DNA of 47,473 nt from an uncultured Phocaeicola sp. Its GTDB lineage: Bacteria > Bacteroidota > Bacteroidia > Bacteroidales > Bacteroidaceae. Below are positions 32,833 through 41,357 of this stretch, piece by piece. The position numbers and the translations under genes are program-made. The stretch lies in contig CALUGI010000024.1 in the NCBI GenBank assembly GCA_944320135.1, positions 1 through 47,473 of the forward strand. The letters run 5' to 3'. Each line of letters starts with the position of its first letter. Positions within the stretch are counted from its first letter, which is position 1. Below the pieces are notes generated by a model. The model saw nothing but the letters and a program-made list of their open reading frames with translations. It was not told where the DNA came from and searched no databases.

Positions 32833-35800
32833 ATGCACAAATCTCTACTCCTGATCTGCCTGCTTTTTACAAGCATCTTCTCAATACATGCCCAGATTTT
32901 CCGATATATCGACATGGAAGACGGTCTGAGCAGCCGGCGGGCGTTTTCAATCCGGCAAGACAGGCAAGACTATATATGGATACTCACCCACAAAGGAGTC
33001 GACCGATACGACGGACGCAGATTCAGATTCTATCCTCTTCTGAAGAACGATACTGCCGTCTATTGCTATCCAAACCAGAACGTTCTGAGAATAGATGCCG
33101 GACAAACGCTTTGGGAAATAGGAGAAGACGGACTGGCGTTCCGCTATAACGAACTAAAAGATTCTTTCCAGCTGGCTTTTGACTTGAAAGCGTCTTATCC
33201 GGAAACGCAAAACACCCCCATAAGTGCCACCTATCTTGACCGAAACGGGAATATCTGGTTTTGCACTGAAAACAAGCAATACGTTTTCCAAACGACAAGC
33301 GGAACAAGCTGTTTGCTGGACAACTCTATCCCCGAAGAAATAGTCAGCATCACGCAAACGGAAAAAGACGACACTTATTTTTTAGCCTCTGAACGGTATC
33401 TCTTTACAGCCAAAGTATCGGGAAATGAGCTGACGAACATTCAAAAAGAACAGGTAAAAGGCATCGACTTCTTCGATTACATTTATTATCATGCGCCGAG
33501 CGGACTGCTGGTCATCAACTCTCCGCTTGAAAGAAGCGTGCTGTATGACCCGACAGACAAAAGCGTCACCGACTTGGGCAACTGTCTGGAAGAAGTCAAC
33601 ATCAACCGCATCACCCCCTGTCCGCAAAATCCGAACGAACTTCTGATAGCTTCAGACGGAGGAGGCGTCTTGCGTTTAGACATCAGCAAAAAGAAGATAA
33701 CCCGATTCCTTGAAGAAGACCCTAACAGCCGAAACAAGATGAACGGCAACATCATCAAAGACATCTTCATCGACAAGTCCGGCAGAATATGGAATGTGGT
33801 CTATCCGATTGGGATTACTGTTTATTCAGACAAGTATCCCGCTTACGAATGGATAGCCCATGCAACCGGTTCGGAAAACACATTGTCACACAGTTGCGTC
33901 AACTACATCATGGAAGACGAAGACGGGGACGTGTGGTTCGCCACAAACGACGGGGTTAGCTGTTACCGCACAAAAGAGAAGAAATGGGCAACTTATTGCA
34001 CCTCAGAGAAACTGCCGCAATACGCAAACCACATCTTTACTTCACTCTGCCAGACCCGTTCGGGCAACATACTGGCAGGAGGGTACATGAGCGGCATATA
34101 TGTGATAGACAAGAAGAACGACAAAGTCACCCTTTACCGCCAAGAAAGCAAAATCAAGGCGGGAGAAGCCCCCGACAAATACATCAGAAGCATCTTGCGC
34201 GACTCTGACGACATCATCTGGACCGGAGGCTTTTACAGTCTGAAAAGTTACGACACGAACAGCGGGAGGAAACAAGAATACACCGCCCCATATCCCATCA
34301 CCTGCATCTCGCAGCGTGACGCGAACCGGCTTTGGGTCGGTACGACAAACGGACTTTACTCGCTCGACAAGAAATCGGACAAACTGATTCCTTTTTCTCC
34401 AACGGAAGATACGGGTTCGGTAAACATGATGTATTCTTGCGAAGGAAAGACATTCGTCGGAACCAACGAAAACGGACTGTTCGTCATAGACAACCTCACG
34501 GAACAAACTATCCGCTACCACTCCGGAAACAGCGGACTAAGAACCAACAACATCTACAGCATCGTGTCCGGCAAAGAAGGAAACCTCATGTTCGGCACGG
34601 AAAACGGCATCTGCGTCTACAACATCCGAAACGGCAAATTCATCAACTGGACGAAAGAGCAAGGACTGATGACCGCCAATTTCAATCCGGCGGCGGCCAT
34701 CCACACAAAAAGCGGGCACGTGATATTCGGAAGCAACGAGGGGTTTATCGTGCTGCCCGATTCCGTGCAACTTCCCGCATCTTTCAAGAACCGCATGGTG
34801 CTGTCAAACCTCAACATCATGTATCGGACAGTGCATCCTCAGGAGAAGAATTCTCCGCTGACCAAGACACTCGACGAGACGCAACGCATTGACTTGAAAT
34901 ACAATCAGAACACTTTCTCGCTGAACGTGTCGTCCATCAACTACGACACGCAGGAAAGCATTTTCTACAGCTGGAAGCTGGAGGGATTCTATAACGAATG
35001 GTCTGCCCCCACCCAAAGCGGGCTGATTCGCTACACCAATCTCTCGCCGGGGAATTATTGCCTGAAGATACGGGCCATATTCTTCGACAACCAGAAAGTG
35101 GTTGAGGAACGCGAACTGCAAATCGTTGTGGGACGCCCTTTCCGACTGACATTCTGGGCATTTCTGATTTATGCGGCCATACTCGCCGCAGCCGTATTTG
35201 CACTCGTGAAGTACCTCAACTTCAGACACGAACGGAAAGTGTCGGAAGACAAAATCAACTTCTTCACGCAAGCCGCCCATGACATCCGCACTCCGCTGAC
35301 ACTGATAAAAGCGCCGCTAAACGAAATCGCACAAAAAGAACGTCTGAGCGAAAAGAACATGGAAAACCTCAAAATGGCCATATATGGCACGGAGGCCCTG
35401 TCGGAACTGGCGGACAATCTGGTCAACTTTCAGAAAGAGGAGCTCTACACATCGGATATCAACGTGACGGAGACGGAATTGAACCAATACTTAAGCAATT
35501 ATGTCCACCAGTTCGACAGCTACGCAAGACAGAAAGGCATCACGCTGAATTACGAATCTTCTTTCGACGAACTGCCCGTATGGATTGACGTACACAAAAT
35601 CAATTCGATACTCCACAACCTGCTGTCGAACGCCTTCAAATATACTCCGCAAGGGGGGAACATCACCGTGAAAGCGGAAACCGGAAAAAACACATGGACG
35701 GTAACCGTAAGCGACACAGGCATCGGAATACCGAAAGACGACCAGAAAAAATTGTTCAAAGACTTGTTCCGAAGCCACAATGCCGCAAGAATAAGCAAGT

Positions 35801-36798
35801 CGGGGTCGGGAATAGGACTTATCCTCACCTGCAAACTGATAGAGAAGCATGGAGGAAAAATCACGTTCGACAGCACGGAGCATGTAGGAACCAACTTCAG
35901 GCTTACTTTCCCCGTCAAAAGCAAACGCTACCGCCGCACCGCGATGCAAGACGTCCGGCAAACAGAGACCGCAGTACCGGCATCTTCCGGACGCAATGCC
36001 GACAGCCAGCCAGCCGATGCGCCATACATTCTGGTAGTTGAGGACAACGAACTGCTCCGCAACTTCATCATGCAAAATCTGTCGGACACATATCGTACCG
36101 AAGGGGCCGCAAATGGAAAAGAAGGAATCGACAAAGCGAAAGCGCAACAGCCAAACTTGATCGTATCAGACATCATGATGCCGGTAATGGACGGACGCGA
36201 AATGTGCCGGACGCTGAAAAGCGACATGGAGACGAGCCACATCCCCGTCATCCTGCTGACTGCATTGGGCGGAAACGACCAGATTCTGTTGGGACTTGAA
36301 ACCAAAGCCGATCAATATCTGACCAAGCCTTTTGACATGGACATACTGAAAGCGACTATCCACAACCTGCTCGAAAACAGGCGGCTGATGCGGCAACGCT
36401 TCCAGCAAGCGGTAACAGCTCTTCCCGCCGACGAAGAAAAAATAGAACTGCCGAGCAGTCTGGACGACGAGTTCATGAAGCGGGTTGTAGAAACGATAAA
36501 GGAAAATTTGGGGAAGGAACTGAACGTAGACATCCTGTGCTCTGCCATGAACATGAGCCGCACCAGTTTCTACAACAAGATAAAGGAACTGACAGGCATC
36601 GCCCCTGCCGAATTTATCAGAAACATACGTATGCAGGAAGCGGCCTTGCTGCTGAAAAGCTGCCGGTACACCGTAGCGGAGGTATCGGACAGAATGGGGT
36701 TTGCCGACCCGAAATACTTCACGGATACGTTCAAGAAGTTTTACGGGATTCCGCCAAGCGTTTACATGAAACAACAAGAACAAAAACAAGACTACTAA
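32833..36798 (+). CDS. Hybrid two-component system regulator (HTCS)
   Basis: A 1321-residue one-piece sensor and regulator. It has a signal peptide (MHKSLLLICLLFTSIFSIHA). A periplasmic two-component propeller spans residues 22-690, with repeats such as DRQDYIWILTHKGVDRYDGR. A Y_Y_Y domain follows (SWKLEGFYNEWSAPTQSGLI, about 695-765), then a membrane segment near 773-795. The kinase core has AAHDIRTPLT with His816 and ATPase motifs NLLSNAFKYTPQGG, VSDTGIGIPKD and SGSGIGLILTCKLIEKHGG. The receiver domain has LIVSDIMMPVMDG with Asp1113. An AraC-type HTH ends the protein (VAEVSDRMGFADPKYFTDTF). HTCS proteins usually sense glycans and switch on adjacent utilization loci, but no such locus is here; chromate transporter genes follow 1 bp downstream. 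Confidence 0.96.
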   Translation: MHKSLLLICLLFTSIFSIHAQIFRYIDMEDGLSSRRAFSIRQDRQDYIWILTHKGVDRYDGRRFRFYPLLKNDTAVYCYPNQNVLRIDAGQTLWEIGEDGLAFRYNELKDSFQLAFDLKASYPETQNTPISATYLDRNGNIWFCTENKQYVFQTTSGTSCLLDNSIPEEIVSITQTEKDDTYFLASERYLFTAKVSGNELTNIQKEQVKGIDFFDYIYYHAPSGLLVINSPLERSVLYDPTDKSVTDLGNCLEEVNINRITPCPQNPNELLIASDGGGVLRLDISKKKITRFLEEDPNSRNKMNGNIIKDIFIDKSGRIWNVVYPIGITVYSDKYPAYEWIAHATGSENTLSHSCVNYIMEDEDGDVWFATNDGVSCYRTKEKKWATYCTSEKLPQYANHIFTSLCQTRSGNILAGGYMSGIYVIDKKNDKVTLYRQESKIKAGEAPDKYIRSILRDSDDIIWTGGFYSLKSYDTNSGRKQEYTAPYPITCISQRDANRLWVGTTNGLYSLDKKSDKLIPFSPTEDTGSVNMMYSCEGKTFVGTNENGLFVIDNLTEQTIRYHSGNSGLRTNNIYSIVSGKEGNLMFGTENGICVYNIRNGKFINWTKEQGLMTANFNPAAAIHTKSGHVIFGSNEGFIVLPDSVQLPASFKNRMVLSNLNIMYRTVHPQEKNSPLTKTLDETQRIDLKYNQNTFSLNVSSINYDTQESIFYSWKLEGFYNEWSAPTQSGLIRYTNLSPGNYCLKIRAIFFDNQKVVEERELQIVVGRPFRLTFWAFLIYAAILAAAVFALVKYLNFRHERKVSEDKINFFTQAAHDIRTPLTLIKAPLNEIAQKERLSEKNMENLKMAIYGTEALSELADNLVNFQKEELYTSDINVTETELNQYLSNYVHQFDSYARQKGITLNYESSFDELPVWIDVHKINSILHNLLSNAFKYTPQGGNITVKAETGKNTWTVTVSDTGIGIPKDDQKKLFKDLFRSHNAARISKSGSGIGLILTCKLIEKHGGKITFDSTEHVGTNFRLTFPVKSKRYRRTAMQDVRQTETAVPASSGRNADSQPADAPYILVVEDNELLRNFIMQNLSDTYRTEGAANGKEGIDKAKAQQPNLIVSDIMMPVMDGREMCRTLKSDMETSHIPVILLTALGGNDQILLGLETKADQYLTKPFDMDILKATIHNLLENRRLMRQRFQQAVTALPADEEKIELPSSLDDEFMKRVVETIKENLGKELNVDILCSAMNMSRTSFYNKIKELTGIAPAEFIRNIRMQEAALLLKSCRYTVAEVSDRMGFADPKYFTDTFKKFYGIPPSVYMKQQEQKQDY

Positions 36799-36799
36799 T

Positions 36800-37348
36800 A
36801 TGAATTTCTACTTGAAGTCATTTCTCATCTTCACCCGAATAGGGCTTTTCACCATCGGGGGAGGATATGCTATGGTACCGCTGATTGAAGCCGACCTGGT
36901 GGACAAGCGCAAATGGATCAGCAAAGAAGATTTTCTCGACTTGATGGCTCTCGCCCAAACGGTGCCCGGCATCTTCGCCGTCAACATCGCCATCTTCATC
37001 GGATACAAGCTGCGACGGTTTTGGGGAGCCTTCTGGATGGCGGCCGGCACCATCCTTCCCTCTTTCGTCATCATGCTGGGCATCGCCCTCTTCTTCCGCC
37101 AGTTCCAGCATGTGGAAGCGGTGGAAAACATATTCAAGGGAATCCGTCCGGCAGTAGTGGCGCTGATAGCCGCACCTACCTTCAAAATGGCCAAGTCTGC
37201 GCGCATCAGCCGATACAACGTATGGATACCCGTCGTTTCGGCCCTGCTCATCTGGCTGTTAGGGTTCTCTCCGATTTACGTCATCATACTCAGCGGATTA
37301 GGAGGATTCTTCTATGGAAAATACCGCCGCAGACAAAACGGAAAATAA
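36800..37348 (+). CDS. Chromate transporter (CHR) half, N-terminal type
   Basis: A 182-residue membrane protein with about five segments. GLFTIGGGYAMVPLIEADLV is the CHR signature, and LMALAQTVPGIFAVNIAIFI and PSFVIMLGIALFF follow. Short CHR proteins work as pairs with a homologous second half; together they resemble the full-length ChrA that exports chromate. In bacteria without chromate exposure the natural anion is uncertain. The ATG is 1 bp after the HTCS stop, so the genes are probably co-transcribed. Confidence 0.92.
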   Translation: MNFYLKSFLIFTRIGLFTIGGGYAMVPLIEADLVDKRKWISKEDFLDLMALAQTVPGIFAVNIAIFIGYKLRRFWGAFWMAAGTILPSFVIMLGIALFFRQFQHVEAVENIFKGIRPAVVALIAAPTFKMAKSARISRYNVWIPVVSALLIWLLGFSPIYVIILSGLGGFFYGKYRRRQNGK

Positions 37349-37389
37349 ACGCCTGCACGCTTCGGACGGGATGCGCGCACGTTATTTTC

Positions 37390-37433
37390 GAAACGCGGCG
37401 GAATTTCTCCGCGAACGCGGCGGAAAGTCAAAT
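37390..37433. repeat. 22-bp tandem repeat between the two chr genes
   Basis: AACGCGGCGGAA occurs at 37392 and 37414, 22 bp apart. The unit GAAACGCGGCGGAATTTC closely resembles units at 15907 and 30603. Confidence 0.75.
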
Positions 37434-37454
37434 TAAAACAAGAATACAGAAAAT

Positions 37455-38024
37455 ATGACACTTCTATTTTTAAAACTGTTCTACACGTTCTTCAAAATCG
37501 GACTGTTCGGGTTCGGAGGCGGCTATGCCATGATTTCCATGATTCAAGGCGAAGTGGTCACCCGCTACGGATGGCTCAGTTCGTCCGACTTCACCGACAT
37601 CATCGCCCTCAGCCAAATGACGCCCGGCCCCATCGGCATCAATTCTGCTACGTATGTAGGCTATGTGGCCGTAGTCAACGCAGGCTATTCTCACTCGATG
37701 GGAGTGATAGGTTCCACCATCGCTACGCTGTCGGTCGTGCTTCCGTCATTCATCCTCATGATACTGATCAGCCGCTTTTTCCTGAAATACCAGAAACATC
37801 CGGCCGTAGAAGCCGTCTTTACCGGCCTGCGTCCGGGCGTAGTAGGTCTGCTTGCAGCGGCTGCATTGGTCTTGATGACCGGAGAAAACTTCGGAACAGA
37901 AACGCCGCAACTGATTGTCAGCATCGTTCTCTTCATTGCGGTCTTCATCGCGTCCTACCGCTACAAAGCGAACCCCATCATGCTGATAATCGGCTGCGGC
38001 GCATTAGGCTATCTGATCTACTGA
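37455..38024 (+). CDS. Chromate transporter (CHR) half, C-terminal type
   Basis: A 189-residue homologue of the preceding gene. GLFGFGGGYAMISMIQGEVV is the CHR signature, and IIALSQMTPGPIGINSATYV and LPSFILMILISRFF follow. It is the partner subunit of the 36800-37348 protein. The two genes are separated by 106 bp that holds a 22-bp repeat. It ends 5 bp before the convergent ParB-like gene. Confidence 0.92.
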   Translation: MTLLFLKLFYTFFKIGLFGFGGGYAMISMIQGEVVTRYGWLSSSDFTDIIALSQMTPGPIGINSATYVGYVAVVNAGYSHSMGVIGSTIATLSVVLPSFILMILISRFFLKYQKHPAVEAVFTGLRPGVVGLLAAAALVLMTGENFGTETPQLIVSIVLFIAVFIASYRYKANPIMLIIGCGALGYLIY

Positions 38025-38029
38025 CAACC

Positions 38030-38572
38030 TCAATCGTCCTCGCTCGGTGCCGGAATCATCGGTTCCGGTATCGAGAAATCCTTGTCGGCAAACAAGGCAG
38101 CCAAACCGGAAATCTGCTTCAGGCGAAGCAGTTCGTCTTTATCCATTCCGATGTTCTTCATTATCCATTGGTCAGACATTCCCGCTTTCGTAAGTTCCGC
38201 CACGATATTCGTCATAAGTTCCACCACATGCGTACCTCGCGCACGGTTATGCCGGATAGTCGACCCCATCCGGTTCGACAAGTCCTTGTCGATGACAACA
38301 ATCGGCAGCATCCCTTTCTCCCGCTCGTAAATCCGTTTCGAAGTCAGCATCACCCTGTAACGGTGAAACCCGTCCACAAGGATATACTTGTCGTTCTCCT
38401 TGTCGTAATAGCAAACGCAAGGCATCGTAAACCCGTCCTCCCAAATAGAAAGTTCCAGCAGCCTCATCTCAGGAGGCGCCACCACATTCGGATTGTAATC
38501 GTTGGCACACACTTTCTCCACCGGTACCGCCATCACGCTATACACCGGACTTTTATATTCGTTTACGTCCAT
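38030..38572 (-). CDS. ParB-like (IbrB-like) protein
   Basis: A 180-residue protein with a ParB/sulfiredoxin-type N-terminal domain. PVEKVCANDYNPNVVAPPEM, LLELSIWEDGFTMPCVCYYD and YILVDGFHRYRVM match the ParB domain; DGFHRYR corresponds to the phosphate-binding GERR/HRR motif. A helical region follows (MSDQWIMKNIGMDKDELLRL, an HTH-like helix pair). The start at 38572 (MDVNEYKSPVYSVMAVPVEK) is chosen because the 36 upstream codons lie inside the neighbouring gene. It overlaps the PAPS-reductase-like gene by 10 bp. E. coli IbrB, which pairs with IbrA, has this layout. Whether it binds DNA or hydrolyses nucleotides is unknown. Confidence 0.85.
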   Translation of the reverse strand: MDVNEYKSPVYSVMAVPVEKVCANDYNPNVVAPPEMRLLELSIWEDGFTMPCVCYYDKENDKYILVDGFHRYRVMLTSKRIYEREKGMLPIVVIDKDLSNRMGSTIRHNRARGTHVVELMTNIVAELTKAGMSDQWIMKNIGMDKDELLRLKQISGLAALFADKDFSIPEPMIPAPSEDD

Positions 38573-39864
38573 ATATTCTTGTATTGTTGCAGTATGTAAC
38601 TTTTCATTTTCACCTCTTCCTTCGTCAATGCAAATCCCATATACTTGCAGGCATAGTCGTTGCGCAAAATGCAAAGACACATCCGCTTGTAAGTAGGGAT
38701 TTCTCTAAACTCCGGAATGTCGATGTCATCCAAATACTCCATCATGACAGGATGTTTGGTTGTCTTATAGTTGGATTTGTTGCGCACTTCAATAGGAATG
38801 TTCAAATCAATAAGTTTCTGAATGGTTTCGTCGCCCAAACATCCCCCCTTTGTGCGCCAGAACTTCACGCTGGTATGCAACTTTTCAAGATACCCACGCT
38901 TGGTATCCTCCGGCAGCGTAGACAGCAAAAACTCCATAAATGATTTCCACGTATGTCCGGGAGGCAGCTTCACCGAACTGCGCCCCATCGCCCTGGAGCC
39001 TCCATAAAGTCCGGAGAAATTGACCCCGTTTACCCGTCCCACCATCCTTCCCCAAGTGTCCGGATCAATCACTTTATACAGGCGCAAGCTCTCGATTGCC
39101 TCGCAAATGAACGGACTGGCCACCCTCTGCCGCTCCAGATTGACTCCTGCCTGATAATACAAATCGTACAGCTTGTTGTAATCCCATCCGAACTTGCCGT
39201 TGGCCGTCCAAATGTCAGTGGTTTTCCAATCGTATATCGGATAGAAGTTGAACACATCGTTCGCGATTTTCGAACTCCACTGGTAGTTGTGATAAAGCTG
39301 TTGCTTCAAGCCTCCGTAAATAGTGCGCCAACGGTTATAGCTTTCCTGCGTCCTTATCCCCACCAGACAAGCGGTCCGAACGGCATTGTTCTTCTTGTGG
39401 AGCCATGCAGCAAAGCGCAATTGGAACTCATAATCCCACATGTTTTCGTGAAAGAAGGAAAAATCGCTTGCGGTCAACACGTTGTCCGGCATTTCCCGCA
39501 CCCACATATCCTTCTTCGACTCTTCCCAAGGGCGCCAATAGTTCTGATACATTGACGTACATGTGCGCACCCGAAAAGGCACGCACACACGATAAACGTC
39601 GAAAATGTCCTTGTTAGCTTCAAGAATGCGGTCGACAAAATCAATCGTCATCTTATACTGCACTTCATAATCCATGTGGAAAACTCCTATCTTCCTCTTC
39701 AGATTATGTTTGCGGATATACTCGGCACATAAATGCAGCAACACCCCGCTGTCCTTTCCCCCGGAAAAAGAGATATAAATATTGTCAAATTCCTTGAACA
39801 GCATATCCAGCCTTTCCAGAGCCAACTCATATACATTTTTCTTGCTCTCTTCCTTTTTTTTCAT
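38563..39864 (-). CDS. PAPS-reductase-family protein (DUF3440, IbrA-like)
   Basis: A 433-residue protein with an ATP-pyrophosphatase (PP-loop) domain of the PAPS reductase type. The N-terminal IYISFSGGKDSGVLLHLCAE holds the SGGKDS motif. VFHMDYEVQYKMT and VGIRTQESYNRWRTIYGG are other family blocks. The C-terminal half (YPIYDWKTTDIWTANGKFGW onward) is the DUF3440 part of IbrA proteins. It is too long for a sulfate-assimilation reductase, and no cys genes are nearby. IbrA and IbrB were described in E. coli as regulators of Eib surface proteins; the chemistry is not established. The ATG at 39864 overlaps the GNAT stop by 4 bp; an ATG at 39894 would overlap by 34 bp. Confidence 0.88.
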   Translation of the reverse strand: MKKKEESKKNVYELALERLDMLFKEFDNIYISFSGGKDSGVLLHLCAEYIRKHNLKRKIGVFHMDYEVQYKMTIDFVDRILEANKDIFDVYRVCVPFRVRTCTSMYQNYWRPWEESKKDMWVREMPDNVLTASDFSFFHENMWDYEFQLRFAAWLHKKNNAVRTACLVGIRTQESYNRWRTIYGGLKQQLYHNYQWSSKIANDVFNFYPIYDWKTTDIWTANGKFGWDYNKLYDLYYQAGVNLERQRVASPFICEAIESLRLYKVIDPDTWGRMVGRVNGVNFSGLYGGSRAMGRSSVKLPPGHTWKSFMEFLLSTLPEDTKRGYLEKLHTSVKFWRTKGGCLGDETIQKLIDLNIPIEVRNKSNYKTTKHPVMMEYLDDIDIPEFREIPTYKRMCLCILRNDYACKYMGFALTKEEVKMKSYILQQYKNIWT

Positions 39865-40259
39865 ACTTTCTCCATTTTCTGATAAAGTCTCCACGACTTT
39901 ATAACTTTGAAGCCTTCCGACTCAAAATAGCCGACATGACGAATCATCACTACTGCCTGAAGCGTTTTTTTCTCATCGTCCATCTTTTTTATCACCGTCC
40001 TCAGCAGTTGAGGGAACAGCTTCTTTTCCAACAACGGCTCTACATAATAGTTATTGATCGTCATGCTTTTCCCTTTTTCCTCCACAGGAATAAAACCTGC
40101 TACCTGCCCGTCTTTCACAGCCACGAACCATGTGAACGAATCGCTTGTTTTAAAAGGATAACGATTGTTGTACTTAAGGACATCCGGATTCATCACCAAC
40201 GGAGCCACCAGCGCATACAACTGCGGGTCCGTTCCTCCCAACTGAATTATTTTCGCCAT
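39861..40259 (-). CDS. GNAT-like acetyltransferase of the IbrA/IbrB cassette
   Basis: A 132-residue protein with a GNAT-like fold. SDSFTWFVAVKDGQVAGFIP matches strands 2-4, and NNYYVEPLLEKKLFPQLLRT is the acetyl-CoA motif A region with a weak P-loop. GYFESEGFKVIKSWRLYQKM is the C-terminal FYxxxGF-like end. It starts a three-gene operon and shares 4 bp (ATGA) with the PAPS-reductase-like gene. The substrate is unknown; its position suggests a role linked to IbrA and IbrB. Confidence 0.78.
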   Translation of the reverse strand: MAKIIQLGGTDPQLYALVAPLVMNPDVLKYNNRYPFKTSDSFTWFVAVKDGQVAGFIPVEEKGKSMTINNYYVEPLLEKKLFPQLLRTVIKKMDDEKKTLQAVVMIRHVGYFESEGFKVIKSWRLYQKMEKV

Positions 40260-40288
40260 AAACGATAATCATCATTAAATTTCGGTTA

Positions 40289-40296
40289 CAAATGTA
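40289..40296 (-). promoter_or_regulatory. -7 element for the GNAT-IbrA-IbrB operon
   Basis: TACATTTG on the minus strand, 29 bp before the GNAT ATG. Confidence 0.6.
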
Positions 40297-40331
40297 ACGA
40301 TTTTATTTCAGAATCTTCCCAACAGTATCAA

Positions 40332-41357
40332 TTAATCGCTATTAATCGCAAGAACCTCAAACAGGTTTTCAAAGGAAGAACAAACAAATTCGGCACCACC
40401 AACAACAAGAAGCAGCTGCCGGGAGGACTGCACATCCAGAAAAGGAAGGTTCAAGCCTGCCGCCTGCTCCGAATCCAAACAGAAATACCCGTGACGATTT
40501 AAGGCATTTTGCGCCCAATGCCGCAACACTTCATCGGAAGCCTCCAGACAGATACGTTTCTTTCCTTCCACTGTCGGAGAGAAGCCTCCGTGCATCAGGT
40601 CGAAACGAACATTCTGCTGCCCCTTGAAAAGAGAGTCTATGCGGTTGGCTAATATCAGGTCTTCCGTTACGCCGCACTCCAGTCCGCACGTGCCGGCCAA
40701 CAGCCAAAGCCGGTCGGACAGCACCAATGCCTGCTCCACATCGTGGGTGGACAAGAGCACCGCCTTGTTTTCTTCCACAGCCAGCCGACGGAGCAAAGCC
40801 ATGATTTCAATCCGGCTCACTACATCAAGGAAAGCCGTAGGCTCGTCAAGCAAGACAAGCGGACATTCCTGCACAAGTGCCCTGGCAATCATCGCTTTCT
40901 GACGCTCACCGTCAGAGAGCTGAGCTACATACACGTCCGACTTGTGCGATATGCCCGCCGCCTGCAACGCATAATCAATCATGTCTTTGTCGTGCGCGTC
41001 CAAACGGCCGAAAAACCCGGTGTGAGGCTGGCGTCCCAAAGCGACCAGCTCATACACGGTCAGTCCGCCGGTTTGAGTCTTGTCGGTCAACACTACCCCT
41101 ATCAGACGCGAACGCTCCTTCAACGAATAGCTTCCGACAGGCCGTCCCAACAGTTCCAATTCCCCGCCCAAAGGAGGCTGCAAAGCAGACAAGGTGCGCA
41201 GCAATGTCGACTTCCCTGCTCCGTTGGCTCCCAGCAGACAAGTCAACTCTCCGCTATACAAACGAAAGTTCAAATCGCGATGCACGACTTTACCTTGCTT
41301 GCCGCGATACCCCACCGCAAGCCCTCTCCCCTCCATAACCGCTACACGACTTCCCAT
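40332..41357 (-). CDS. ABC transporter ATPase, FecE/BtuD type
   Basis: A 341-residue ATPase for import of an iron complex, heme or cobalamin. Walker A is LLGANGAGKSTLL, the signature is AQLSDGERQK, and Walker B is CPLVLLDEPTAFLDV, followed by STHDVEQAL. About 90 extra residues at the C-terminus (LCLDSEQAAGLNLP-like) are beyond the usual 260-residue length, as in some Bacteroidota members. The start shares one base with the stop of the permease gene (TGATG). It is the last gene of the operon. Confidence 0.94.
   Translation of the reverse strand: MGSRVAVMEGRGLAVGYRGKQGKVVHRDLNFRLYSGELTCLLGANGAGKSTLLRTLSALQPPLGGELELLGRPVGSYSLKERSRLIGVVLTDKTQTGGLTVYELVALGRQPHTGFFGRLDAHDKDMIDYALQAAGISHKSDVYVAQLSDGERQKAMIARALVQECPLVLLDEPTAFLDVVSRIEIMALLRRLAVEENKAVLLSTHDVEQALVLSDRLWLLAGTCGLECGVTEDLILANRIDSLFKGQQNVRFDLMHGGFSPTVEGKKRICLEASDEVLRHWAQNALNRHGYFCLDSEQAAGLNLPFLDVQSSRQLLLVVGGAEFVCSSFENLFEVLAINSD

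Noticed and set aside
38563-39864. Sulfate-assimilation PAPS reductase (cysH)
   Set aside because: The protein is almost twice as long, has a DUF3440-type C-terminal half and sits with a ParB-like gene rather than cysD/cysN.
38030-40259. Classical dnd DNA phosphorothioation locus
   Set aside because: There is no cysteine desulfurase and no DndB, DndD or DndE; only the general PP-loop resemblance to DndC is present.
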